NCBI GenBank assembly: GCA_016800925.1
Contig: JABCPU010000079.1
Location: forward strand, 1 to 64,000
Direction: 5' to 3'
Length of the DNA: 64,000 nucleotides
From: Suillus spraguei
Lineage: Eukaryota; Basidiomycota; Agaricomycetes; Boletales; Suillaceae
Part shown: positions 1 to 11,185 of the stretch, piece after piece
Position numbering within the stretch: the stretch's first letter is position 1
Layout of the letters: the number at the start of each line of letters is the position of its first letter
Notes under the pieces: model-generated
The model's database searches: none
What the model saw: only the letters and a program-made list of their open reading frames with translations
Told to the model about the DNA's origin: nothing
Made by a program: the position numbers and the translations under genes

Positions 1-677
1 AGTCCGAGGCAGGATGTACCATTACGATGCCTGCGTACTTGTATTCTTGAGCCGTGGCTTCGCCTTCAGCTCGGACAGGATATGTGATTCTAGCCGAAAC
101 CCGAGAGGAACTTTGGATCAAGTCGTGGAGTCGGACTACGTGACAAAATTGACAAACAGCCGAATACTTGGTGAGAACCAACACGTATATTGCAGGTCCT
201 CCTCAGTGAAAAGCGGCAAGAAAGGAATCACGGCGCGAATTAAGGCCTGATATATGTTATATGTCCATCGCGGCCACTGCTGACAATTCTATATGGAGAA
301 ACCTTGTCGTAAAGGTCTGGTGGGCAATCTGTCCAGTACAAGATGAACAAATAGAGCAGAAAGCGATACATCTACACACCTCGAAGAGCAAAACGATCTG
401 GTGTTAGGGGTCAAAAGTAGTTATTGAGTCTTGCTTCTGTCAAGCCGATCGAGAATTCTAACACTTACATTACGTAGAGCGTCAGGATAGTACGCTTTCT
501 CAGAACCCAACCAGTTCTTCAGCTTATTGGCAGTATTTATATACTCGTTGACGTCTTTTGATGCAAGCCTGGTTGCAAAGACCGGGGAAATCTTCGCGTT
601 GGCGGCGACGGCAGTCTGTGGACGAGAACTCATGATGAAGTCCTTGGATGCTGATGAAGCCGCAGAAAGCTGTTGGA
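1..677. other. Region without a confident gene
   Basis: The best open stretch is on the minus strand at 633-421. It encodes about 70 residues, begins MSSRPQTAVA and ends LDRLDRSKTQ. Upstream it stays open towards the GMP synthase fragment but in a different frame, so it may be the 3' part of a chimeric or frameshifted remnant. I do not recognise it. No RNA gene or repeat was seen here. Confidence 0.3.
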
Positions 678-1604
678 CTACACGGAATTGACTATCTGTA
701 AAATATTCAAAGGCTTAGACGCCCCATCAATCTTGTGGTCGTTATAGTTGTTCCCCTTTGCCTCCGCTCCATTCTCTTCCTTCTCGGGAGCTTCCTCGAT
801 CTTCGACGCTTCTGTCTCGAAAAAAACGTTGATGAACGTGTTCCCAATAATCTTACGTTTTTGCTCCGGATCTTCGACACCATGAAGTCGGGAGAGGAAG
901 AGCTCAGAGGCATCCACCACGGTCAGGTTGACGCCAAGATCTTTATTCAGCATGTCGTTGACTTGTTGTGCTTCGTTCAGACGAAGCACGCCGTTGTCCA
1001 CCATGATTGCATGGAATCTGGTATGCGAGTAAGATACAAGTCACGAAAAGAACGTAGGGGCGCACCTGTCGCCGATTGCTTCGTGCATTAACTTGGCTGC
1101 AACAGTGCTGTCGACGCCTCCGCTGACTGCGCCGATCACACGTCCTTTCGGGCCACATATCTCTCGGATGCGAACGATTTCCTTGCCAATAAATTCCTCC
1201 TGCAATCACTGTGAACATGACAATAAACGTAGCACCGTGATTACTTCACCATTGTCCAGTTTGGTCGGCATTGGCATATATTCAACACAAATCGACCAAT
1301 GAGCTGCCTTCCCTGCGGTGAATGTGTCACCTCTGGATGGAACTGGATGCCATAAATCGACTTGGAGTTATGTGCGATGGCGGCATAAGGAGCAGTGTTC
1401 GTCCGTCAGATGACATGGAAGTCAGGAGGCATAACAGACAGTTGATCTCCGTGTGACATCCAGACCTTATCGCAAGTCAACTCGGCTTATGACAGACGAA
1501 ACGAAAAACACGCACTTGCATCTGATCGCCGAGTCTTCGAACAGGGCATCGACGGAATTTCCAGATCCACTGGACCTGCTAATCTGAACCTCTGCAAGCC
1601 CGTA
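678..1604 (-). pseudogene. GMP synthase (glutamine-hydrolysing), internal fragment, broken
   Basis: GMP synthase converts XMP, ATP and glutamine to GMP. The fragment reads, in order, the end of the glutamine amidotransferase domain (VWMSHGDQLS, then [15 protein letters not shown] with the catalytic His and Glu region) and the start of the ATP-pyrophosphatase domain (the P-loop-like [16 protein letters not shown], then [12 protein letters not shown] and [17 protein letters not shown]). Introns lie near 1466-1515 and 1022-1068. It is not functional as read. An in-frame TGA lies at 1406-1408, where the family continues, and one base is missing near 1534 (LFE/LGDQ junction). The N-terminal part with the nucleophilic Cys is absent, and family similarity fades before the dimerisation domain. 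A second fragment of the same gene, exon 1, lies at 36656-36712 on the other strand. Confidence 0.85.
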
Positions 1605-1653
1605 TTAGCGATGATCGCATTTTGCTACCTGTCCCTTATAATGGCGATGTAGA

Positions 1654-2020
1654 CTAATGGGTTGATGAAGACGATGTAGATGTCGCAGAGGATGATGTTG
1701 GGGTGGAGGTAAAGGATGTCACGGTAGGTCGGGACGTTAGAGAGGAAGTGGAAGCTGCTGGCGAGGTGAGACCACCGTAAGTCCAAGCGCCGTCACTGCC
1801 TAAGGGAATCTGGAAGGTAAGGGCATCAGTATGGTACGCAATGTATAGTTATCTTGAAGCGCATTTCTTCGGCCATAGAAACGAGTGTGCAAACAAAGGT
1901 ACTCACACTCGGACCGTAGTAAGTGAGTGGCAGCTGAAGGGCATTCTCGCTCGTTACAGTTTGCCCTGCACCATTTTTGGACGCGCATAATTGCCTCCAT
2001 TGCGGAATAGAGTTCCTAGA
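1654..2020 (-). pseudogene. Fragment of a Ser/Thr-rich, secreted-type protein
   Basis: The minus strand carries two coherent exon-like pieces. One ends in LPLTYYGPS near 1910, followed by a GTGAGT donor. The next starts IPLGSDGAWTYGGL near 1805 and runs into an almost pure Ser/Thr tail ending at a stop at 1654-1656. Ser/Thr-rich C-terminal tails are common in cell-wall or secreted fungal proteins. No catalytic domain or signal peptide is visible, and the fragment is joined directly to the GMP synthase fragment, so it looks like debris. The family is not recognised. Confidence 0.35.
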
Positions 2021-2047
2021 AGGAAATTCTGCGTGACCAACCAGTAA

Positions 2048-3230
2048 TCAGAGGAGGTAGGGCGTGATAGTAAAAAAAGACATACAATGAGTGTCATGAC
2101 CAGCGTGTACAGGATGATAATACTGCGGCTCGTTGATTCTGGTCATTGAAAGCATTACTGCGGCTCGTTGATTCTGGTCATTGAAAGCATCGACTGCGGC
2201 TCGTTGATTCTGGTCATTGAAAGCATCGGTGATATTGCTCGAAGATCTCTCAAGCTTCAGCAGATACTCAGTAGCTTTTGTGGGATCAAGGATTTTCTTG
2301 CCGGATGCGATCGCGATCTCCTCTTCAGTTGGTGGCTCAGCATGAAGTTTTAGATGTAGATATAGGCGAAACATGGCCGGAAAGTGATTTTTAATGTGTC
2401 CAATAAGACCTGTCATTCATAAGTTAAGTGCAGTGTAGCAAATCCAGAATATGCACTTACCATTGAGACTGCTCCGCATTGCCTTTGTAACGGTCAGAAT
2501 CTTGCGCTGCCCATGGTAGCACTTGTAGTGCTTATCACCTCGGTTACCCTCGACACCGCTGGAATTCGTTGATACCTCTTCATAAAAGAGGCGTATCGGA
2601 TTTGTCAGTGCACGCGACTTTGAATGCTTTAGAATTCGATGTGTGGGTGATAGCTGCGGGCAAGGGTCATCGACATCATCGACTTCCTCAACCGAACTGC
2701 CAATAGCAGGAGACTTGCGCTTAGAGATGTTCTTCTTGGAATGTCGTACATTAGGACGAGTACTAGTACGGCCATCATGGGATGGTACAGTCTTCGTTGG
2801 CAATATCGTTGCAAGCTACAGGGAAATTAGTAATCATAGCAAGTGAAAACTTGAATGCGAATAGCGTACCTCCTTATTGGATACTACTTCAACTGTATCA
2901 GTATCTGAAGAAGACCCAGAGCTTAACTCTGAGGCCAGCTCCGTTGTAAAATCACCATCATCGGCATCTGAAGTCTCCTCAACTTGGAGTGATGAGAAGA
3001 AATTGTCGTCATCAATGGTGGTGGTGGTGACAGTGGAAGAATGCTTCTTCAGTGCACGTCGTGGGCGGTGGTGAGGGCGATGTGGATGCTTGACTTGAAG
3101 CTCACCTTCGGCTTGGATAATTGCATGCATACGCTTTGAATTCTTGGCGCGTTTGCCACGAGCCTTGATCTTCAGCAGGGATTGCAGTGCTCGAAGAGGC
3201 CATGGGATACTGCGAGTCTGCTATGGACAG
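2048..3230 (-). mobile_element. hAT transposase, N-terminal half (truncated)
   Basis: Three exons are visible on the minus strand: a basic and acidic N-terminus (about 3230-2875), then about 2820-2460, then about 2416-2048. The middle exon has the zinc-finger-like segment GDKHYKCYHGQRKILTVTKA, and the next continues LIGHIKNHFPAMFRLY and ILDPTKATEYLLKLE. Together these match the N-terminal region of a common agaricomycete hAT-type transposase. The reading frame ends soon after DAFNDQNQRAAV, a segment duplicated in tandem by a repeat of about 33-36 bp at 2130-2230. The catalytic RNase H-like part and the C-terminal dimerisation region are missing here. A C-terminal half of the same kind of element lies at 38028-38880 on the plus strand. 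Confidence 0.7.
2124..2232. repeat. Short tandem duplication, about 33-36 bp, three copies
   Basis: The segment 'ctgcggctcgttgattctgg' with its following 'tcattgaaagcat' occurs three times in a row. On the minus strand it encodes FNDQNQRAAV repeats at the 3' end of the hAT fragment. The last copy shifts frame, so expansion of this repeat coincides with the point where the transposase frame is lost. Confidence 0.8.
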
Positions 3231-4689
3231 TGTGTGATCTACAGGTGGGGTAAATGAGCGTCGGGTTGAACATGAATTGTGAACTTATAAGTATCGTTGT
3301 CCCCCCCAGATTACGCATGCCAGTATCCATCCATAGAATCAGACCAGGATCTGGCTATAGAAGTAAAAGATCGGACTAGAAATAAAACATATTAGGACCT
3401 GTGGCACTCGAATCATTTGATTCGCAATAGAGAACATATATAGTCAGTACCTGTAACCCAATCTGCATGGTCGAAGTCTTGGTGAGGATCAGGGACCTGC
3501 CGAGAAGCAGGTGTCGAAAGACCTTCTGTGTAAAGCCATAAATAACTACCGTACATCCTGTATTTACGGTCATAATAACCGTAAACTTACGGTGAGGTAC
3601 GGTTACGGAGAACCCGTATACCGTATCCGTAGACTTCAAGGATGAGTACAAACGGTACGGGTACGGTCACCATATTAGTAGTGGATGCATAGCGTGCTAT
3701 ATGGCATGCATGGCAGTGAGCAAAGGCAGTGGCCAGCACTGTGTGATGAGAGGTGACGAGGAAGGTAGTACAAATTTACTTAGATCCTCCGGAACCCCTG
3801 CCTGTGTTGGATTATCAGGGGTCGAGGTACGAGCTCGACACTTATCGGGAATCTTCGGGATCGATGCCGCATCAATGGCGCAATATTACCGGGCGTCGGC
3901 AGCATAGTTTTAGCGTTGACTGGCATATACATATATAAGGAGGTATTTTTCTGTAGGAGTACACTATGCGTTTGTCAGCGGGTTCACTGTAAAACCTGAG
4001 TTGGTATTACTTTGCAGAACGTGTCCGAGACTTGCGTGCAACTCAATAGCCTGAACCTCCAAGAAAACCTGAGTTAATTATTCTTGCGAGGGCAGGATCC
4101 TATTGTAGAAATGAGGGGGAACCCTCCCAGGGATGATAGGCTTTCAGCCTAGTTTCCCATAACAAAGAAACCAGGCTGATAGATTGTGTGAACCTATTTA
4201 AAGTGGTGCAAAGGGTGAACTTCTCGACCAAAAATCCAGTAGAGGAAGACAACAAGGTAGAAGTTGATCAGCTTGAGCTGCATGCTGCCTGTAGTGTAAT
4301 CATCTGTAATGGCGTGCATAAGTTGCGCTCTTTCTTACTAGTTTCGTCAAGGACAATAAACTTTGGGCCATCACCAACAAAGGATGAGGATGATGGGGTG
4401 ATGGTGATGGTGATGTTGTGCTTGACTGCACGCCAGATGCAAATTTTGTCGGGGAACAAATTTGATTCTTCAGCGAAAAGGTCTTCGACTGCTGTCATGA
4501 GCACTCGCGTGATTATTCCGGTGCGGCAGACAAGTGGAGAAGGGGGCCTAATAGTACTGAGTTCTTCAAGCATGTTTCAGCAGCTGTCCCAAGAGACACC
4601 GAGCACCTCACAGATATCCTGTGATCCAAGAGTATGAGTGCACATTCTTTTAGATCGTTATTCATTCATCGGCTGAACATGGCATACAG
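3231..4689. other. Intergenic region with a TACGGT motif cluster and unassigned ORFs
   Basis: The stretch 3540-3680 is dense in TACGGT/ACCGTA motifs (listed separately). A plus-strand stretch at 3809-3850 closely resembles 26246-26286. Both strands are open at about 4190-4637: the plus frame begins MNLFKVVQRVNF and the minus frame contains LEELSTIRPPSPLVCRTGII. I cannot tell which, if either, is coding, and neither is recognised. Confidence 0.4.
3540..3680. repeat. Cluster of TACGGT/ACCGTA motifs
   Basis: Within about 140 bp the hexamer-like motif TACGG or ACCGTA occurs roughly a dozen times in both orientations, for example 'ttacggtcataataaccgta' and 'gtacggttacggaga'. This could be a transposon subterminal repeat or a protein-binding cluster. 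No terminal inverted repeat or target duplication was identified around it. Confidence 0.55.
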
Positions 4690-4768
4690 GTGACGGTCAC
4701 ATCCCGTCTTGTGCTTAGTATGGCCTTCAATGTATTGGCATGTCAGGCCATATCTTCGTGACTGTCAC
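4690..4768. promoter_or_regulatory. Two GTGACNGTCAC palindromes upstream of the 4.9-kb gene
   Basis: GTGACGGTCAC at 4690-4700 and GTGACTGTCAC at 4758-4768 are perfect 11-bp odd palindromes, 68 bp apart, lying 140-215 bp before the ATG at 4905. Paired identical palindromes ahead of a gene are what a dimeric regulator site would look like. The function is inferred only from symmetry and position. Confidence 0.35.
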
Positions 4769-4904
4769 CCTGTGACATCCATCTATCACATCCAGGCCGT
4801 TACTGATCAACTCACACCTCGGCAGATCGTAAGTATATAAGTGTTTAGTTTCTTCTGGAGTTTCAGACTGAAATGCCGATCAGTACGACACCAGATATCA
4901 TAGG

Positions 4905-6438
4905 ATGACCAAAGTGATTCTGGTAGTGCCGGACCCTGGGCGGAAGAAGACTCAGTTGCAGCTACAACAACAAACCTATGCTGATTGGGTGTTGACCCCT
5001 CTACCTCACCAGGAGGCCGACTACCTATTGGATAACGAGGACCTCAATGGCCTGATCTTTGTGACTCAGTCACATGGCAAGGAGGTTCCTGAAGGACACC
5101 AGATGGTGTATATTAATGAAGTGGTGAGTAAGCAACTATGGTATCCATGACCAGCATCATAACCCTAAATCCGATTATGATATGCAGTTATTGATGTGGC
5201 ACACAATCGATGTGTCGTCGAACAACTGCCTGCAGGCACGCTACATGAGTTTCAAAACGTTCGTTGAAATAATTCAGATGCGCTTCGATAAACTCCAGTC
5301 GGCCATGCAAAATTTTGCGGCTGTATGGGGAGGTTTGGATTTGACCAAAATTGATAGGTGAATCCATCACTTGTATGAAATTAGACAGACTGATCTCGGA
5401 CCTTGGTGAAACATAGTGAGGCTCCAGTTTTGTTCCGCCAGTCCGATTCCTCCAGGGATCAGGAAGATTCAACTGTATGTTGCACGTTTGAGAGATATGT
5501 GCGTTTATTGCGAAGGTTGGAAGCTGTGCTTCCAGTGTGGCCAGGCGTTCTTGAGTGCCGGGTTGCATCCTATGAACGCAATATTATCAATTTGTTGGAT
5601 TCTATCGCCCGGGACATCACCCAAACTCATCGGCCCAAGACACAAGTAGTCAATTCAAAGACGAATCTTCATCTGCATTATCCAGAACGTATGGTTGTAA
5701 AACGTGAAGGCAGCGCCTCAAGACGGCTTATCAAATATACATCAGATCGAAAGCAGCTGGATGAAGCCATGAAATATGGGAATGGTGGACATCAGTTATT
5801 TATGCAACCGTATGTCCCAGAGTGGGACGAGGTGGGTCAATGGCGTTGTCTCATGGTCGGCATGGCCCTTTTTTGTATCTTCATTCACCCCGGATCTTAC
5901 ACGCTGGCCGACCACAATGCCCGTGTCTTGGCATACGGCCTGCGGGAGGATGGGTGGACTTTAAACGAACTGGGCCAGTAAGGAGTTCATGTCCCTATCT
6001 TAGTCTGTTGCATTGACTCCTTTATTCAGGCTCAGAAAAAACAATCCGGATCAATGCAGTTTCATGATTCGTGAAGGTGGAACGCGGGAAGAAATTGCCA
6101 GGGCTCAACAAGAAATTGAGTATTTCCTGGTGACCACGCTGGCAGTCTTCATCACAGGGGAAGAGGTGTCGTTGAGCCGTCTGGGTCTTCAGGAAACGTT
6201 GCAGCCTTCATCCTTGAGGGTTTCGGCACGGGTAGATCTCTCCGTCATCACTCATCCTGACAGCCAGCAACTTCATTATTTCGTAACTGGTATCTCGCGA
6301 GGCCCAGGTATGATGTTATATGGCTCCGTCAGCCCCCATACCATCCGGAGATTTGCACTAGAATTTGTACGTCCCTTTGAAAGCTGGATTGGTCCACGCG
6401 ATCCACGTCCCCAGCCCCAGCCCACATCCTCAATATGA
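4905..6438 (+). CDS. ATP-grasp-like protein, copy 1 (metal-binding motif altered)
   Basis: Four exons (4905-5123, 5188-5357, 5417-5977, 6030-6438) join in frame to about 452 residues. The order of motifs resembles the ATP-grasp fold: a lysine strand (MVVKREGS), an acidic/Arg strand (QPYVPEWDEVGQWRCLMV), then SARVDLSV and YFVTGISRG. A paralogue lies at 11990-13420 with the same intron positions, sharing WGGLDL before intron 2, the VLPVWP/IVPVWP segment and the C-terminal fold. In the paralogue the last motif is YFINEVERG. Here Asn-Glu, expected to bind metal in ATP-grasp enzymes, is Thr-Gly, so this copy may be inactive. The ATP-grasp assignment is inferred from motif order; substrate and pathway are unknown. 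The ATG at 4905 follows the paired palindromes. Confidence 0.6.
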
Positions 6439-6714
6439 GTGTAGATAGTGTGCATCGTCTAGTTTATTTCTATTTTAGTTTTCCGCAACGCCTCGACTAT
6501 GTATTTAAGGACCGTTGACCCTGATATTTGGTTTCATGACTAGCCTGTCGAAAATGTCTAGTGCCCTGCTACCACAATATCCCGGACATCCCTGGCTGAC
6601 CTTTTCGAAGTACCACATGTATACTAATTCTCACTTTATAGTCGCTTGATTGAAAGTGAAATTGGTCAAAGGTAACTCTAGGGAGACATGATGTAGATGT
6701 ACGCAAGATTATCT

Positions 6715-8994
6715 CTAACTTGGGCATATGGGTGGCACTTGACGTGGACGGGGGCCAGGTAGATTGCTGGGAGACAGACGGACATAATCCTCCTGCTCTG
6801 CGGTGAGCGGGAAGTCATGAACAAACAAATCATCATGATGGGAGAATTGCACGAGCCATCTAGGCTTGGATATGTAACCACCAGAATTCCAGCCGCAACG
6901 GTTACATTTGAACTTCAAAAACTTGGTGCCTTGGCGAGGGCTTCGTTTCGCTTGGATGTCCCCTGGCTGGGGATCACAGAGGACATTGCCGCATCGGGGG
7001 GGAAGGCCCCACACACAGCCATGAGGAGTGGAGGCTATGTATCTCCGGCTGACCAGACACCCTTCTTGATTCCAACAAACCAACACCACAGGGGTGTGCG
7101 ACAGCATAGACCAGTGAGATATTTCCATCTCCAGGGCCTGCTCCACAGGCATTTGATGGATGTAGACCTGTGTGACCACCCGTTGCATAAAGGGCATAAC
7201 CACAGAAGGTTGAACGGAATGAGCGGTGAATCCAATGATGAACTGCAGGCGCTTGCTGGACCAATGTCATTAAGAAGACTCCAAGGACGGAAAGTATCAT
7301 ACCTGGAGACCAGTGACTTGATGTGTTCAAATTGCGATGGATGCATGATTGCTGGACCGCAAGCCAACAGTATCATTCCTTTGATGCCCCTCATGTCTAC
7401 GGACCGCTTCCACAACTCCGGGCCCAAGTGATGACGCAACACCTGACATGCAGGTCAAGGAAAGGGAAAGAAGTCAGGAAGAGTTGGCCAGGACTCACCT
7501 CCGTAGCGCTCTGAGTCCAAGCATTTCCTTTTTTGTCGACACTGTGGACCAGCTCACCATTCATATAATCGCTGTGTGTGTCCATCAGGACCAGTAAATT
7601 GGTATCTAATCTGTCCTTCACGAAGGCCAGGGCATTGCGGACAGCGGCGCGGACGTGGTGCACTCGAGCTGATCCGGCGGCAAGTTCGACTCTGGTGCAA
7701 CATAACTGCCATGTGCTTGAGCTTAATCGCTAGTCATTTCGTGTCTAATTGAAGCGGTACATACCATGTTTTTCCAAGGCGAATATTCTTCCTCCAACTG
7801 ACAATGCAGCAGACGTTCAGGGTAGGCGTCGAGTTTTAAGGCAATAGTGTGAAACATCAGTGGGCGACGAGCATAATTCCGGCCGGTCAGGTAGGCACCT
7901 TGTGCCACCACTGAGTACTGTCAACAATATGTCGGAGTCGCCTACAAGTCCCAGATTTGCTTAGGACTGACTCACAGGCAATGGAGCAGAGCGCCTGCGG
8001 CTCCAGCAGGGAGGACACCAAAATTCATCCGTGCCCAGATTGGTGACACAGGGATGCAGATTTGACTTCCAGACACACAAAGCATAAGGACAACCTGGTC
8101 GGGCACATTTCTTCAACCGGCCAAAATCTGAGCAACTGCTGCATTTAGTCAGAGCGCTATCATCTTGCATCAGTGAAGATGCCTCCTGGGCCAATGCATC
8201 AGACATGGGATCGGCTGACTCTGCACCAGGTCAGAATATGGCTGGCCAGATCATGCAAGGTAAACTGTACACCCACCAGGTAATCCTTCTGTTCAACGTT
8301 GAGTTAGCATACTAGGATACGTCTGACATCAAGACCTGCCTCCAGTATCAATGGCCCGACTTTGACCAAGAACAACACGTGGATCCCCCAGAGGTACCAT
8401 GACATTGCTCTCCGCATCTGATAAGGAGACATTAGCCACAGGTGCAATCCAGTGATACCGCCTACCCATTGAGTCGTCAGCACCTGTGAGAAATGAATTG
8501 AGTGATTTGCCCAGAATTTGCATGCTGGACTGACTGTATGATATTGGGCGTGACCTGCCTTTCAAAGCCCGGCCCTGGGCTATAGGTAGCTGGTGTGGGG
8601 CGCCCCCAGCAAGTCCTCTCCCGCCTCTTGCGCCTCTCCCGCCTCTAGCACCTCTCCCGCCTCTAGTACCTGGTCCAACAGTGGATGTGGTAGCAGTAAC
8701 ACCGCCACTATGCCCCCCTCCAGCTCTCGCGTCATCACTGTCGTCGTCGTCGTCGTCGTTATCGTTGTCGTTGTCGTTGTTGTTGTTGTTGTTAGCACCA
8801 TCTTCATCGCGGTTATTGCCATTACCATCACTGTCATCATCTTCCCCCCCTTCCTCCTGATTCTGGACTGAGTGAGAGTTTGAGGCCCCAAGACCCGCGT
8901 TGTTATTGGCCCCAAACTGTGCACCCAGGTTGATCACTTGTCCATCACCGGGAGCAGTGCCAGGTGCACCCTCCCACTCCATCAGGTCAGCCAT
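6715..8994 (-). CDS. Large multi-exon protein: disordered RGG/Asp-Asn-rich N-terminus, Cys-rich zinc module, caspase/CHAT-like domain
   Basis: The start is the ATG at 8994. The N-terminal 220 residues are low complexity: a D/N run encoded by a trinucleotide repeat, followed by RGGRGARGG repeats. The next exons carry a PHD-like Cys/His cluster (KCSSCSDFGRLKKCARPGC, then LHPCV, then WCPPCW). Further exons read LLVLMDTHSDYMNGELVHS and, one exon later, GMILLACGPAIMHPS, giving a His followed by a Cys in the arrangement of caspase-fold (CHAT-type) peptidases. The C-terminus has a second Cys pair (FKCNRCGW). Introns near 7933-7975, 7440-7495 and 7265-7310 restore the frame. The zinc module is clear; the peptidase-like fold is inferred from the His/Cys pair. 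The family appears to be multicopy in agaricomycetes. Partner and substrate are unknown. Confidence 0.6.
8733..8812. repeat. Trinucleotide repeat (GTC/GTT) coding Asp/Asn run
   Basis: A run of gtc and gtt triplets on the plus strand encodes alternating Asn and Asp on the minus strand inside the N-terminus of the 6.7-9.0 kb gene. It explains several shadow open frames on the opposite strand and is expected to vary in length between strains. Confidence 0.8.
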
Positions 8995-10519
8995 CGTTCT
9001 GAACTAAGTAGTAGGATCTGTGTAATGCTTAGTACTGAAAACTGCTGAACAATCCGTCAGTAAGGTCATGTGATGAACACGGTTGAATGTCTGGACTACA
9101 GCCAATTCCGCCATCATGTTACAACCTAAAAATCTTATGTAAGGGAAATAAAATGATCTAGAGTTGAATGCCTCAGTTTATTCGTCCAGTTTATTTGACA
9201 CCTGGCGAGTTGGTAATATGTCAAACCACTTGAAGCACCAGAGCATCTTGAGTGGGTTGGTCAGTCAGTCTGAACAATGGTATGAGTGGGTGTGCCACAG
9301 ATGCGCCGCCGAACTGGCTATTTTATGAACATGACAGCCAAGATATCACACCTAAGAGTGTGAAGCGACGAACTGGTCCTACTCCTCAAACATCTCAGCT
9401 GGTTCGGAAATCTGATGGTGCACAACACATCCCAAACATTGTGGCAGATACAACCTACTCTGCGGTCTGTCTCCTAGAACTTCAAAACACACTTATCGGC
9501 ATACCGGAGTGACAGAGACCATGCTAGGTGAAGTTTGAGACCGCTGCTTCAGGCAGCAGCTGTGAAGCCAGAAAATAAGCTTTGACGGATGAACACAAAC
9601 TGATATTCATAAACATAGACTATGCCACCTTCATTAAGATCTTGTAAAAATTTCAGTTGAAACAGGGAAACTTGTAACCTGTGGGCAGGTCCATAATTTC
9701 TGGTGAGATCAGGCTTAAGAGCATCGCCTGGCATTGGAGGATGATCGGATTGCCACTGAACCGGGGAATGAAGAAGAAGCCCCAACAGGATGACATAAAG
9801 TTATTACCAGTAGGTCAGTCCAAAGTTCACACGAGTCAGTCCAGCGTCTATGTGCGGCAACTTAGTCCAGGTTCATTCATTTTTTACCATAGGATTTCCA
9901 AGGTCACCCAAAAATATTCCCATTCGGTATCTTTTAAATTAAGATCAAAACTAGTTGAATTCTATGAACGGCTTCAAGCAAATTGCTAGTTCTTTTCGGT
10001 CAATAAGCTCTCCTGGGTGCATTAGACTCTGAGAGGAGCTACGGTGTTTATCTGTGCCAAACCTATAGACCGAATTGGCTGTATCCACATCCTTCCAAAA
10101 ATGTTTGATATCGCTTGGGCAATTGCAAGTGCTCGTTTGGTAGTGTTGCTTGGTGTTTTTTTCTTGCTGACGCCGACAGCCACATATTTATGTGAATCTA
10201 TGATTGTGGTGCATAGAGCAATGATGGGCCTGGTGAATAATCCTGGTGATAATTGAAAGAGGATCCACACAGGAAAAATCATCAGGACCATGATGTAGAC
10301 CAGGCTACAGTTGGATCTTTTTAGCCAAACCAATGTCTATGACGGTGTTTCAGAAAATTGTGTGTTGCCAGACAATCTCAGCTGCCATGTATGTATTTCA
10401 ACGCCCAAGGAAAATCTGATACCTGATATCCATGATCAACCCTGAAGGGAGGAGGCAAAAAAATGCAGGCATCTGGTTAGAGTAACCATAGGCCCATGGA
10501 TTGATATACAACCCCATTT

Positions 10520-10765
10520 CAAGATCAGGTATTCCGGGCTACTCCACTGAAGATCCATGCAGTCACCAACCTGTGGGGACCTTGCAACCAGGCAGCGTTA
10601 TCGCCCAAGGGAATGTCCAACAATAGGCCTATAGGTCGACCCCACCTCAGAAACATCGGATACTCCGGGCTACCCCACTTGAGATCCACATAATCGCCAA
10701 CCTGTGGGGATCGTGTAACCCATACAGTGTTATCGCCCAAGGGAATGTCCATCATGAGGGTGGGT
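10520..10765 (-). repeat. Two tandem copies of a segment of about 130 bp, gene-fragment-like
   Basis: The sequence around 'aacctgtggggaccttgc' and 'atcgcccaagggaatgtcca' occurs twice, near 10570-10612 and 10700-10753. On the minus strand it encodes the repeated phrases DIPLGDNTVW/DIPLGDNAAW and GDYVDLKWGSPEYPMF. It resembles a duplicated exon of an unrecognised protein, with no complete gene around it. Confidence 0.6.
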
Positions 10766-11185
10766 ATGGAACCGCGAGCGTACTTAGACTCGTATTGGAG
10801 CCTGTCTGAGTTGAGATCTGGAGACTCCGCTCGAAAATTATATTTAAGTCGCGAGATCGATCGATCAGCAGTCTGGGTGATTATAAATATGACTGCTAGA
10901 GCTTCTCTTCAACATGGCAATAAAAAGGAGAAAGTATCACATCTGCTGTCCCCTCTAAAAATACTTTATTCATCGAGCCAATGAATTTGACTTATACCAA
11001 CCATCCTGAGAAGGTCACCTTGGGCCAGAATGGAACAAACGGCTATCCTTCGATTGATGTTGAAGGTTAATTATCAATGCTCTGAAGGCATAAATATATG
11101 CCTTTATCATACTCTTCCCGCTCTTCACCCTGAACTTGAAAGGACTGATATGAACGTTGGACTGATATTTCGATTTAACCTTGCT

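Noticed and set aside
4188..4637. 149-residue plus frame and 101-residue minus frame
   Set aside because: Both strands are open, neither shows family motifs or exon continuation; left as unassigned rather than called a gene.
8580..8924. Minus and plus frames rich in Thr or Val opposite the Asp/Asn run
   Set aside because: Shadow frames of the trinucleotide repeat inside the N-terminus of the 6.7-9.0 kb gene.
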